Shown here: positions 23,344 to 34,239 of the stretch, piece by piece | Layout of the letters: every line of letters starts with the position of its first letter | Position numbering within the stretch: the stretch's first letter is position 1 | Origin: Morinoia aosen | Lineage: Eukaryota > Arthropoda > Malacostraca > Amphipoda > Talitridae | DNA: 64,000 nt | Assembly: GCA_030386875.1 (NCBI GenBank) | Contig: CM059559.1 | Location: forward strand, 63,006,392-63,070,391 | Direction: 5' to 3' | Notes under the pieces: generated by a model | Told to the model about the DNA's origin: nothing | Database searches by the model: none | What the model saw: only the letters and a program-made list of their open reading frames with translations | Made by a program: the position numbers and the translations under genes

Positions 23344-23840
23344 TATTGAGCCAAAGTGTTGTTTAAGGAAACACCTCAATACCAAGTTAATAGTGACACA
23401 GTAACTAGATGATACTGGGTTAAAAATAAATTATTATTGGGAGAATATATTCCATCAATATCAACTTGAAATCAGAAAATGAGTATTGAGCCAATATTTT
23501 ACTAAGGAACACCTCAATATCAAGTCCATAGTGACACAAAATTAGCTGATATTGGGTTAATGGAAATATTATTATCGGGATAATATATTTATCAATATCA
23601 ACCTGATATCAGGAATTGAGTATTCAACCAATGTTATTGTAGGGAACATCTCATTATCAAGTCAATATTGACACAATAATTAGCTGATATTGGGTTGATG
23701 ATAATATTGTTATTGGGCCAATATATTTCTCAAATATCAGCCGAATTTACAAAAACAAGGTATTACACCAATGTTTATTTTGAATATCCAGTCAATATTG
23801 AGACAGTATATTGGCTCAATATTAAGTCAATAAATTTTGC
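23344..23840. repeat. Four tandem units of 137-140 bp
   Basis: Unit starts (TATTGAGCCAA or diverged forms such as TATTCAACCA and TATTACACCA) are at 23344, 23484, 23621 and 23761. Shared phrases are AACACCTCAATATCAAGT, AGTGACACA and GATATTGGGTTAA. The last unit runs into the right end of the 5.87-kb element, so the array is subterminal. Confidence 0.8.
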
Positions 23841-23848
23841 TACCTGTG

Positions 23849-24330
23849 TTAGGGCATGCAAAGACAATTTAATCGGTCCACATTTGATGCCTTCACCTCT
23901 CACTGGCCCTGCATACATGATTTTTTTACTAAAAGGTTTGCCTGCATTATCAGAAGATGTCTCTCTGAACATGCGTAGAATGTGGTTTCAACATGTTGGA
24001 GTACCAACACATTATTTCCTTGGATCATGAGTGGTTTTAAATGAACATTTTCCCAATAGGTAAATTGGCAGTGGCGGTTCAGTGACATGCCTTTTGCATC
24101 ACCAGACATGACACCACTTGATTTCTTCCTGTATGGGAGGATGAAGAAGCTGGTTTATGCCAACCCTGTGGGTTCAGAGCAAGATCTGGTTGCCCGCATA
24201 TGTGATGCTGCAGCAAAAATAGCTGAGAAACCTAATGTTTCACATCTGTACGGCAGTCAGTTCATGATAGACGTGAAAAGTTCATTTAAGTTCATGGTAT
24301 GCACTTTGAACACCTCTTGAAGCAGTAAAA
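23849..24330 (+). pseudogene. Arthropod IS630/mariner-type transposase, C-terminal half
   Basis: Continues the transposase interrupted at 17980. The frame gives DNLIGPHLMPSPLTGPAYM, then RRMWFQHVGVPTHY, where the family has WFQHDGAPAHY, so the second catalytic Asp is Val. After a stop and frame change, SPDMTPLDFFLYGRMKKLVY carries the third acidic position, followed by DLVARICDAAAKI. With the first Asp also lost in the other half, the enzyme is dead. Element ends were not located. Confidence 0.82.
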
Positions 24331-24334
24331 AATG

Positions 24335-24604
24335 TATCATATGTGATTGTTTTTTCCTACAAAAATTCAGTCATTCCTTAAATGGTCTAAACTACATAGT
24401 ATGATTGGGTAGTGAATGGCACAAACTCTCGTGAATCAATTAAGCAGCCGGTGAGTACTTAATATTAGAGATTTAAGGACTTTTCATCTTGAAATTACTA
24501 AAAAACAGTTTAGTTGTAAGATCTTTGTTTTCTAACAATCGCTTTATTTTGCGATTTTTTATATATTATTTCATTTTTTTACCTCTTGCTCTGGAAAACC
24601 TTTA
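24335..24604. other. No gene recognised
   Basis: Short AT-rich stretch between the transposase relic and the Penelope 3' end. Confidence 0.4.
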
Positions 24605-25452
24605 TTAAACCGTTTCGATGTAACGAACAACATCTTCAAGCAATTTACGTACGTTTTTTCCAATCAAATAGATAAAAACGCTAACCTTATACTTAGATAC
24701 ATCCGACGCAATGTGAATGTTGGAAATCACAGCAGCGAAAATATTACTGCAGACCAAATTTGTACTATAATGTGTACTTGAAAGACTAGGTAACAGCATT
24801 GCACAACAATAAATGTAAATAGCATAAGATATATGGGAAAAAGGAATGATCGAGCAGTTACATGAAACTTCTAAGCTGCAGTTCTACTAAATAATTTTAG
24901 AGCAAATAAGTTATTCATACTTTCGTTCAAGGCAGGTTTAAGTTTATGGAAGTATAACGCTTCTATAATTTGAATGTGTTTTTTTCAAGAACATTTTATA
25001 AAATTTTCCTGTTAGAAAATAGATACTCTTTCGAAGGCTTGCAGCTGTGGTCAACGCGGAATTGATTGAAGGGGGTCATCCTAGTCAAGCCAGTATAATA
25101 TTTATTAATAGACTTAGATTCTTTTTTGTCACATTTGGATTCCTTGTTTTACATTGGCTCTGTCTAGGTCATTAACTCTGAATTTTTCCCGAAAAGGTCA
25201 CTAATTTGGAGAGTTTCAGAGTACACATTGACTTCATTTGACGTATCCGGATCTGTTGTCTAAACAAAAGTTTTGACAATACAGTATTCTTAAAAACTGG
25301 TTCCTTAATTTTGTAATTCTTGTGCATTTGGCTATCATGAAATATCATCGTCAAATATCATCACGTCCTATGGCGTGCATTAGGTCCAGCATTATTTTTA
25401 CTGCTTATGACATGGTTCAAGAAGTTACCAATAGTTTTATCAAACACGGCAT
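24605..25452 (-). pseudogene. Penelope-like element, thumb/linker and GIY-YIG end, relic
   Basis: Downstream part of a minus-strand Penelope-like element (PLE); its reverse transcriptase lies beyond the 16.8-kb insertion at 42268-43222. At the junction the frame reads NAVFDKTIGNFLNHV, continuing the thumb region. Further on KYYTGLTRM and HIQIIEALYFHKLKPALNE (near 24995-24940) resemble the start and end of a GIY-YIG endonuclease, the nuclease of PLEs. Past the stop, minus-strand TGAAGATGTTGTTCGTTACA then TCGAAACG (about 24645-24610) is the kind of hairpin often seen near PLE 3' ends. Frameshifts are frequent. The thumb match is firmer than the nuclease match. Confidence 0.65.
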
Positions 25453-25591
25453 TACCCAGTCAGAAATTTATCGTCTGACCGACGAAAATTTACGTCCGAA
25501 TTTACCAGTAATTATCATCTTCTTCTTCCTATAGACCGACGATATATCGTCAGAATTAGTGTCGCGAATGTCTCATATTATCGTCCGATTT

Positions 25592-25725
25592 ACGTTAAAT
25601 TACCGGTTTTTATCGTGAATTTTGGACGAAGACCGACGATATTAACCAGTCAATTACCGGCAGTTAAACGATTATTATAGTCGGTCTTCGTTCAAAACTC
25701 ACGATAATTACCGTTGATTTAACGT
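25592..25725. repeat. Subterminal inverted repeat (hairpin) of the 16.8-kb element
   Basis: Arms of about 44 bp (25592-25636 and 25681-25725), containing GACGAAGACCGA and TCGGTCTTCGTT, pair with few mismatches around a 44-base loop. Located 140-270 bp from the left end. Confidence 0.75.
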
Positions 25726-25739
25726 TATAAATCGCTACT

Positions 25740-26700
25740 CTAACCACTATATTCCAGGAGATTCATAAGCAGTGCAACGATTTGTCCCAAAAATAGCGAA
25801 TTGCTCCCAAAAAAATGGGCCACACCTCGTGAATGCGTCTGTCCAATTACCGCAAATTTGAACACTGCACAAAAATTCTGAAATAACTTAATTTAATTCA
25901 ACAAATATGTTAAACACTGTCCATATATTTCCGCAAGTGTCTTGCAAATTGCGATAATTGAACAGATTAGTATTACAGGGTGAAGCCTATTGCAACAAGT
26001 AACAATGCATTATTAGAAAATATAGTTGCAATGCTGATGAATGCTACAGTAAGAAGGCTCAAATTGTCATCTTCATCGAAGAACACGAGACAAATACGAT
26101 AAGTCTCACAGTAGAATATATTTATTTCAAAAACGCCACCGATTTATAAATAGGTTAAAACATTACAGAAATGAGATTTTTCAACACATATATTCATTTC
26201 ATTTTCAACAGCCGTCATTTGACTATTAAAATAAGCTCTTACAAAAATATCTTCGGCACGCAAAGAATTTCATCACACGTTTTTGTAAGATTCACCACTA
26301 CAAACAATACGTATATAACCTTCATTTAAAATTAACCGCCACCACAAAAGGATTCGTCAAGCAACCGATTACTAAGAAAATTTTACCAATTTTTAATTCA
26401 ATTTGCACCCTTCCATTCTTAGACATCAAATATCTACTATGACCAGCCCTCTCAACCACTACACATCTTAGTCCTTTAAACGGGATGAGACGACAGGGTC
26501 CGCACTAATGCTATCGAGTCGCAAGTAGCAGAGGGCGGAATTATCCTCCACAGCCATATCTTTTCAGAAGAAGTTACCCTCCACCTCCTGCTGCAATGCG
26601 GCTCCACGTTTGTTCCTCTATAGGATTCTTAATTTACTAGATATTCACATCATAAACAAATGAACAACTGAAATTTTTCAAATGAAACTTTCCCATAAAA
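25740..26700. other. Interior of the 16.8-kb element: no gene recognised
   Basis: AT-rich with a GC-richer patch near 26.5 kb. I see no gene or clear repeat. Confidence 0.4.
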
Positions 26701-26715
26701 CTGGTGCTATTAGGC

Positions 26716-27560
26716 ACAGAAATGTAATGCCGATACATCCTGTTCGATTAAACGAAAATAAAATCCGTAGAAAAAATACAACATACTTTGGGTTCTTTTT
26801 GGTTCCAAAAATAGATGAACAGATGCCACATCAAATCAGAACGATCAGTAAGTGCTAGTATCGAATGAACTCGTTAATTCGTGAATGAAAATATTATTTT
26901 CACATCCGTTTTTTGACATTCCTGCCACAGAAATTTTCGTAATGCCGATCCCTTATGTTCAATAAAACACAAATAAAATCCGAAGACAAAAGCGAAAAAC
27001 AGTGGGGCCCTTTTTGGTACCAGAAATAGATGAACAGGTCCGACATCAAGTTAGTACGATCAGTAAAGACTAGTTCAAGACCAGATTTGATAATAGTTTA
27101 GTTTTAGCCTCCCTAACCGCAACAGAAAAAGGGTATCGAAGAGAGGAAAGAGGAAGGCACCATTTAGTATGGATAATAGGGATTGCGGAATCTATATAGA
27201 AGGGGCATAGAAACAGTAAGTTTAGAAAGAAGTTCGTGAAACAAGACAAAAGTTGAAGAAAGTAGTACGTGCTGAAAAACAGGACAGCAGTGGACCGAAA
27301 GAGGTCGGCCTTAACATAGCAAAAAAAAACTTTTAGGTCAACAAAAAGAAGGCCCACCTAACTCTTAGCTCGGGCCCTCACATCTTCCCCCTAGGAGCGC
27401 TAATTCCCATACATACAATGATTGTATCCTCCGTAGGGAACAACTAGTTCCAAATGAACTCAATTCGTTGATGCATATGTTATTTCGGCATCCGTTTTTT
27501 GACATTCCAGCCACAGAAATTTTTGTAATGCCGATAATACCTCATGTTATTAACCTGCAA
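26716..27560. repeat. Two to three tandem units of about 210-230 bp, split by SINE A
   Basis: Unit landmarks ACAGAAAT...GTAATGCCGAT occur at about 26718, 26929 and 27513; a second landmark, ATCCGTTTTTTGACATTCC, occurs at about 26907 and 27490. Taking out the SINE-like copy brings the last interval to about the same length as the first. Confidence 0.65.
27079..27442 (-). repeat. SINE-like family copy A
   Basis: Carries the family landmarks TTTTAGCCTCCCTAACCGCA, AGAGAGGAA, AGGACAGCAGTG and CTAATTCCCATA. Flanks ACTAGTTCAA (27069-27078) and ACTAGTTCCAA (27443-27453) look like a target duplication with a one-base gap. It lies within a tandemly repeated unit. Sense strand is taken as minus from the truncation and tail of copy H. 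Confidence 0.75.
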
Positions 27561-27959
27561 AGTATTCCACGGAGGCCGGCACAAGAACGTCAACGCATTC
27601 GTGAAGAATTCAAGAATTACAGAAATTAGTTACACAAATTATATCCAAGTCCTTTCACGAGTCATCCTGTGTTAATAATAGCATAACAGCGAAAATTTTG
27701 TGTTACGATTGTTAACAGGTACGTACTTTTGAATTAAATGAACAACTGACAGATACACCCTACTATTGAGACTGCCAAGTCAGTCACAGTGTTGCCAACT
27801 CTATAGCGCAGCAAGGAGCTAGATTTCTAAAAGAAATCCGCTAGATAATTGTTGAATGATATATTTTGTTTAGACAGTAAATTACAAAAAATATTAAGTC
27901 AGCATAGCACGTTAATCATATTAAAAGTTACTTGCAAGTATGGACTAAATTGATTAAAT

Positions 27960-28318
27960 TATTATTATTATATAAGAAAGTTTTAGCCTCCCCTAACTGC
28001 ACGACAAAAATGTTCTAAGAGAGGAAGGAGGAAGGCACCGTTTAGTATGAAGTTGAGGGAACGCGGAATCTATGTACAAGGTGCACAGAAACAGGAAGCT
28101 AAGAAAGCAGGTCGTGAAAAAAGAAAAAGTTGAAGAAGAAAGTAGTAGGTGCTGGAAAACAGGACAGCAGTGAACCGAAAAAAAAGGTCCGTAACAAAAA
28201 AAAAACCTATTCTATTTCAACAAAAAGGAAGCCTACCTAACCTTTAGCTCAGGTCCTCACATAGTCACCCGGGAAGCGCTAATTCCCATAGATACAATAC
28301 TTGTATCCCCCTGAGGGG
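27960..28318 (-). repeat. SINE-like family copy B
   Basis: Full-length copy flanked by a perfect 12-bp duplication, AATTGATTAAAT (27948-27959 and 28319-28330). Its tail side carries an (ATT)n run, read as (AAT)n on its sense strand, like copy H. It sits inside the hAT-like element, which sits inside the 16.8-kb element. Confidence 0.85.
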
Positions 28319-28800
28319 AATTGATTAAATAATAAAGTGTTTCTTCATCGGCGATTGAGCGTGGCAATGCTAATAAATTCATTGCTATGGGAGAAACGTG
28401 ATTGAATGGATTGTTGCCTGCAGCATTGCTAGATTCAGTTACTTCTACCTAAAGTTCTGTCGGGGATTCAATATTCTTCGACTGTAAAAATCTCAGTTTG
28501 TTTCACGCTACTTCATTGCTTATTATTTTTCGTATTGTAGTTATGGCAGAACAAGTCGCTTGCCTTTTAGCTGATTGAGGGAACCAATTATAGGTTTATT
28601 CAATAATAAAATCTACATTTCTTAGCGGAGCTTCTGCTCAAGCATTAGATACTGACCATTGAATTGAGTGGCACAAGCATCAGACCGAGTTGCGTCGAAA
28701 CATCCTTTCTCAATGGTTTGCTAAAATACCTCACCAGGTAATTTATTATCTGATGTATCAGTGCTTTCAGCAATTAGTGTGTTCAACTTTTCACATATAT

Positions 28801-29057
28801 ATCAGCACACAGTTTACTGACAAAATGAAGTGCAAGAACATTCACAAAAAATTCCCTGTACTTGCTGAAATGAAGTTTGATACCCGGTTCTGCTTTACAA
28901 TCAGTATGCTGAGATATCAGCACACAGTTTACTTACAAAATGAAGTGCAAGAACATTCACAAAAAATTCCCTGTACTTGCTGAAATGAAGTTTGATACCC
29001 GGTTCTGCTTTACAATCAGTATGCTGAGATATCAGCACACAGTTTACTTACAAAATT
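28801..29057. repeat. 115-bp tandem duplication
   Basis: Two nearly identical units starting ATCAGCACACAGTTTACT (28801 and 28916) and the start of a third (29031 to about 29057). The high identity marks it as recent. The overlapping open frame is a by-product. Confidence 0.9.
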
Positions 29058-29443
29058 GTAGGCAGCCTCTACATTCAGGAAAAGATTTCCAACTTTTCCG
29101 GAAGTATCATGCTTAAGCACAAGTGATTACGCCGCACTCTCTACCCCACACGCTACTCACCACAACCAACACATGAATGGCTGCTGCTGGCATGGAATGA
29201 TGTCGCCGAAAAAACGTTACATGTACTGAACTTGACCGCTAGAAATTGTTACATCATTAGTTGAATACATTTTTCTATAGGTATAAATAATTGCGCCTAT
29301 AATAGGAAAGTAGGTAAATTAGAGCTAAACCGTACTTCAAATACTCTGGTTTTTCCGTCAGGAGCTAGATAGTGATTTTTAGGAGCTAGATGAAATCTCA
29401 ATACTCGAGAACTAGCTGGAAATCCGCTAAATTGGCAACACTG

Positions 29444-29772
29444 TCAGTTGCCTTTCAGTTTTTCCAGTATGAAGGTTGGCAGCGACAGCACGCATGGGGA
29501 ACGGGTGGGAGACATTAGATGGTGGGTTAGGGGTTTTATGAAGAGGCGGGAGGGAGAAGGGGCGTAGCCCCGAGAAAAGCACCCTCCATCTAAACCCAGC
29601 TTGAGGAAGTAGCATCATGACCTGATGTCGACGGAGCTAGGCAAATAAGGGACTGAGAGGCGGTCAAAGTAAGCGATGAAGAAGCAAGTAGCCTTTGAGG
29701 AAGTGCACTGGTTTAGTCCGGCCACTTTTCTGATTCAATCCGTCTTCTCTGAGCCAGCTCAATCGTTGCAAC
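29444..29772. other. No gene recognised
   Basis: GC-richer than its surroundings but with no coding motif I recognise. Confidence 0.4.
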
Positions 29773-29798
29773 TGTGGTGAAATAGAATAAATAAGGCA
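29773..29798. repeat. 26-bp direct repeat, left copy
   Basis: TGTGGTGAAATAGAATAAAT plus AAGGCA, identical to 30870-30895. The two copies flank 1071 bp. This could be a long target duplication or remnants of two LTR starts. Confidence 0.8.
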
Positions 29799-30099
29799 AG
29801 GAGATCATTAGCAATTTAACGCGAAACTCAGGGGTCTAAGTCATGCTGGTCGACAAGCGGACTGAGAATCAAAACCTGAAGGTCTTGGCAAATAAATGTG
29901 CTTCATTTTCTACAATTATGATGAAAGAGCTGATGAGCTCCAACGTGGGAGTCCAACGCGTATTGACGCAGTAATCTACAGGATTGTCCGCGATTTGACG
30001 CAACGAGAATCTACGGAATTTCCACGAGTTCACGTGACGCCAAGGATGAATTTTCATGGAAAAGCTTCAGTAACTTCGATTCTCAGCAGGGGGCCCTCC

Positions 30100-30171
30100 C
30101 CAGGATCAGTAGCAAGCCCAGGATCAGTAGCAAGCCCAGGATCAGTAGCAAGCCCAGGATCAGTAGCAAGC
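30100..30171. repeat. 18-bp tandem repeat, four units
   Basis: Four perfect units of CCAGGATCAGTAGCAAGC. They create a short repeated peptide in the frame 29896-30291, which otherwise shows no domain; I do not call that frame a gene. Confidence 0.92.
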
Positions 30172-30869
30172 CGAAGAGGAGTAGCACGTCACAGGAACAA
30201 CAACAACAAGCTGTACCTAGGTGCACAGGAGGAGCAACAGCAAGTTTTTGTTGCAAGAAATACGTCTACTCTGAATCACAGGATGAAATGATAATTATGA
30301 GAAAGAAAACTTGAGGTTGGAAAATTACCTCCATTTGAGATTGTGTTTTTAGGTGGATTGCAACCGAGAAAGCTGAAAGGATGTCTCTGCTTGTAACAAA
30401 TTCGCCGATTTTTCGATCTCTAATTTATATGTTTATCTATGTTGATGAATTTGCCGAGAGCAAGTCGAGAATAATATGTCGTGTGTGTTTTATTTTATGC
30501 GTTCAAGTGGTTGGATATGTGCGGTATCTTTACTGTGTTCTTTTCTATTTGCGTACTACAATAATGTGTATAAGAAGTGTTGGTCTCAATTATTTAGTGT
30601 GTGTCAGATATTAATGAATTTTTTTAATGCGTCAACATCGGCGCGTTGCAAGAAGGTAAATCATGAGGTGATATGTAAGGATATTTTGATGTCGGGAAAA
30701 GCGAAGGGATTGAATGAGGGGGATGAACATTTCCTAATTTTTAACGTAAGGGGTACGTCACGGTCATAATTGAAATTAACGAGTGAAAATTTTGAAACTT
30801 ACAATGCTTTGATATTGTCATAGGAAAATTTGAACCGTCGGCTCAAATTTTGTTAAGGGCGCGGGGATG

Positions 30870-30895
30870 TGTGGTGAAATAGAATAAATAAGGCA
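30870..30895. repeat. 26-bp direct repeat, right copy
   Basis: Same 26 bases as 29773-29798. The preceding bases AAGGGCGCGGGGA are purine-rich, as before a 3' LTR, but no LTR pair could be established. Confidence 0.8.
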
Positions 30896-32760
30896 TATAT
30901 ATTTGGCAAAATCATATCACATTTTATTTTTGGGCTTAATTCCGTGAAGCTATAACATTTTAAAAGAAGGGTAAACATTCTGCGGGGCTACAAACATTGT
31001 AATGTGTTGTGTGTCGTGTCGGCGAGGGTCGGTTCTTTGTGCAGCGCTCTCAAGTGCTTGAAACAGGATGTCATATATCAAGGTGTCACAAGGCGGTTGG
31101 CGCTTCGTCCAAACTTCTACGGTCCAGGCGTCCATACAACACAAACACACATCGAAGCACACATACACAGGCACAACACAAGCCGAGGCTTTGGAGAGCA
31201 AGGAGGCGGGCGTGACGTAGTAACAGAGGCCCGCACGACCTGAGCCAATCACCGCTTGCCAAAGGAATGACGCAAGAAGGTGTGTCTGAGCCCACACCAA
31301 TGGGAGTCCCAAACGTCAGAACAAACAAGAATGCCGCCAATCAGGATACAGATGATGCCTCTGTAGAATAGAAGCTTCGAGACTGATCTCGAAACAAGGA
31401 AGCGAAACGTATATAAGGAGGGTAGATGAAGCCTAGGGAGGTTTTTCTTGAGTTATACAAGAAAGAGGCAAGTGATTTGCAACATCTGAGGGCACACCCA
31501 ACGAAGCATTTCGGCTGCTGCCGGAATGCACCCAACGTGAGCGGCAAAATTTTAAATGTTTGAGCAAAGTGAGCATCGAGGCTTCAAGAAAATAATCATC
31601 AACACCTGCAACCGTCAAAATAATGATGTGTAAGAGCGATCTGCTTGAAGCATATCAATGGCGCGGCAAAGTGCGCCAAGAACAGCCCCGTAACCACACC
31701 TCTGGAAGCAGTCCAAATGTTTGAACTTCAACACCAAGCTCGCAAGTGATTCTACAAGCAAATAATAACTGCACCGCCTTCAGAGTCTGCAATAATGCCG
31801 CCACTATGAGTCCTGCAATGTCAGGCAGACTCATAATTCAGAGCCTGAAATGGAGACCGAGCACAGCGCTCCCGCACTACGGTCGAGCAGCGAGCAAGAA
31901 GCAACTTCGGGACCGAGGAGCGGGAACGACTTCGAGACCGTGGGACGGTCTGCTGTGCACTACGTGAATTCTCAAGCAGCATCGGGAGTTCGTTAATTCA
32001 TCGGCTAATCTGCACTATGTAAATTCTTCAAGCAGCATTGGAAGCGTATTAAATCATCGCGAACTACAATTGCAAGAAAGTGTTAATATTAAGTTAATGT
32101 TTGAAAGCTCAGGAAGGTGATTTTTAGGTGTGAGAGTTCTAGCACAGCCAGCACCTGTAATAGTGCGCTCCGAGCGGAGAGTAATCCAATGTGATTTGTG
32201 TCATGCGGAAAATTGGCTCATGTTCGAGTTCTGTGTTGTGCAAGATGCGAGATATATTGTATTTGAACACCTTGTGGTGAGCAAAGCTCTTTGATTTTTA
32301 TATTGCATTATTTCCAAATGTTCGTATTCATGCTAGCCCATTCATCGACTATGTTCCTGATTTTTGCACAGTGCGGAAAGTATCTTTGTCGTAACCCTGA
32401 AATTGTTGTGATAGCGTTCATTGTAACAAGGAGAGTAGATTTCTCGTTCTTTGTGTGGCTCATTACGTTGCTCATGTTAACACGTTCATCTTGTGCTCAT
32501 GTTGGCCCAGTCATGCCGCCACGGAGCGTGCGCAAAGCACGATTTATGGCAGTCATCGCCCTAGACAGCCAAGGTGTGGTTTTCTCATTGTGTCGTGTGG
32601 GATTGCCATGTCGTTAAATCCATGCGCATGTTGCTATAACATTTCCCTGAGCTTAATCATTGCATTGAAATACTATGTGTGTCATATTCAAATCCACGTG
32701 TTTCCAAATAAATTCATGTAAATCTTCAATCCTTTTATTCTCCATGTCTGGTATGCAGGT
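30896..32760 (+). other. Compositionally distinct island with promoter-like motifs, no gene recognised
   Basis: This block is less AT-rich than its neighbours. It has CCAAT (31337-31341), TATATAAG (31410-31417) 73 bp later, and AATAAA (32707-32712) near its end, arranged like one transcription unit. Reading frames between (for example 32291-32617) match nothing I know. It could be a long LTR, a retroelement fragment or a non-coding transcript. Confidence 0.35.
31410..31417 (+). promoter_or_regulatory. Candidate TATA box
   Basis: TATATAAG with an upstream CCAAT in GCCAATCAGG (about 73 bp away). Sequence match only. Confidence 0.35.
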
Positions 32761-32769
32761 GTACGCAAG

Positions 32770-33488
32770 CATGAAGGACAATATTATAAAATGTGTACGG
32801 GGGTTGGAATTCCCTCAGCGTATGGAAAGGGGGTCCTAAACCCACCCCTATCTCTGTATCGCGACACAACGAAGCAGGACCCCTTGGATGCCTGACGCCT
32901 TCAGGTTCTTATCTTCATCATACCCGACTCCAGCTAATGCATCTGATGAATAGAATTTATTAGTAAATATTACCTGCGCAAGTGAAAACAAAATAAAATA
33001 AATTACCACTTGCTGAATGACTGTGTTTGGAGCAAGCCAAGCTAGCTTTAATTGTGATCTCAACATTTGGCCCATCAGGCTTTGGCTGCCATCGGAGAAT
33101 AAGTCGATTACCTTAACCCTGAATGCAAAACTTAGTATCGGTAACCTATTGGACAGCTGAGCGTTAAGTTATTGATAATTTATTTTTATAGGAAACTTTG
33201 AACCAATTTGGCTTGTTAAATTTGAAGAAAATGATGTGTGAATAAAACAAACTGATATTAAAACGTAACATTGAGGACTGACGTCCATGCAATGCTCATA
33301 TATACTGAAGAATAACCAATTGTTGAACGAAAAAACAGATTATTCATATTAGCATTAAATTATCGATTCTGCCCACTGCAATGCTAATACGTTTTCAAAT
33401 GTTGCAACCAATCTGCCAGTCATTGTTACAACAAATTAGTATCAATAAATCCCTTTATTTGCATCACCATGACGAAAGATGATTATTA
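32770..33488. other. No gene recognised
   Basis: AT-rich interior of the 16.8-kb element with no supported feature. Confidence 0.4.
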
Positions 33489-33490
33489 GT

Positions 33491-33834
33491 TTGTTTAAGC
33501 CTTCCTATCCGCAGCCATATTTATGCGATGCAAAGAGAGGAAGGAAGAAGGCACCATTTAGTATGGAGTCAAGGGAACGCGGAATCTATGCCGAAGGGGC
33601 ACAGAAACAATAAGTTGAGTATGAAGTTCATGAAAAAAGATCGAAGTTCAAGAAGAGAGTAGTAGGAGCTGAAAAACAGAACAGCAGTGAACCGAAAAAA
33701 GAAGGTCCTTAACATAACAAAAGCATTTTAGTTCAACAAACTGAAGGCCTAACTAGCTTTTAGCTCGGGCCCTCACTTTTTCCCCCTGGAAGAGCTAATT
33801 CCCATAGGTACAATAGTCGTCTCCCCCGGCGGGG
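33491..33834 (-). repeat. SINE-like family copy C
   Basis: Matches the family from AAGCCTTCCTATCCGC to the terminal CCCCCGGCGGGG hairpin. No convincing flanking duplication was found. Confidence 0.75.
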
Positions 33835-33871
33835 TATTACTATAATGGAATTCCATTTAAGATATCAGTTA

Positions 33872-34221
33872 GATAACATGTTAGTTTAAGCCTCCCCCAC
33901 CGCTAAAAAGATCGTTTCGAAGAGAGGGAGGGAGGCACCATTTAGTATTGAGATAAGGGAACCCGGAATCTATGCAGAAGGGGCATGGAAACAGTAAGTT
34001 GAAAAAAAAGTTTATGAAACAAGATATAAGTTGAAGATGCCAGTAGTAGGTGCAGAATAACAGGGCAGCAGTGAACCAAAAACTGGTGGTTCATAACATA
34101 ACAAAAAAAATTCTATTCCAATAAGAAAAAGGTCTACATAACTCTCAGTTGTGCCCTCACACCTTTTCCCCATGGGGGTGCTAATTCTCATAGATACAAT
34201 AGTTGCATCCCACTGAGGGGA
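33872..34221 (-). repeat. SINE-like family copy D
   Basis: Flanked by AAGATATCAGTTA (33859-33871) and AAGATATTAGTTA (34222-34234), 12 of 13 alike. Shares all family landmarks and lies only about 40 bp from copy C in the same orientation, but its own duplication shows a separate insertion. Confidence 0.85.
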
Positions 34222-34239
34222 AAGATATTAGTTAATGAA

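Larger units (their letters stand above)
17981..23848. mobile_element. 5.87-kb non-coding TIR element inserted in a transposase relic
   Basis: It interrupts one transposase reading frame: coding sequence ends in AACGTT at 17980 and resumes with GTTAGGGCA at 23848, and removing the block with a TT (or GTT) duplication restores the frame. The left end reads CCCAAGTAGCAAGAAATTAT; the right end on the minus strand reads CACAGGTAGCAAAATTTATT, so the ends are related inverted repeats. The left side has CCAATATTGG near 18005 and the right side four 137-140-bp tandem units rich in CCAAT/ATATT motifs. No transposase or other coding region is recognisable, so it would be non-autonomous. Family not identified. 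Confidence 0.75.
27787..29443. mobile_element. hAT-like non-autonomous element
   Basis: Left end CAGTGTTGCCAACTCT and right end on the minus strand CAGTGTTGCCAATTTA are matching hAT-style ends. GGAGCTAGAT motifs lie close to both ends (27816, 29361, 29384). The 8-bp flanks GTCAGTCA and TCAGTTGC do not match exactly, so the duplication has decayed or the ends are off by a few bases. The interior holds SINE B and a 115-bp duplication, with no transposase. Confidence 0.65.

Noticed and set aside
24605..24650. Hammerhead ribozyme at the Penelope 3' end
   Set aside because: TTGAAGA...GAAAC resembles the conserved core only partly: the first core C is T and the second helix leaves extra bases before GAAA.
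29896..30291. 131-codon frame with repeated SPGSVA peptide
   Set aside because: The repeat is a perfect 18-bp tandem; the rest has no recognisable domain.
32291..32617. 108-codon hydrophobic frame as a membrane protein gene
   Set aside because: AT-rich translation often looks hydrophobic; no start context, homology or conserved pattern was visible.
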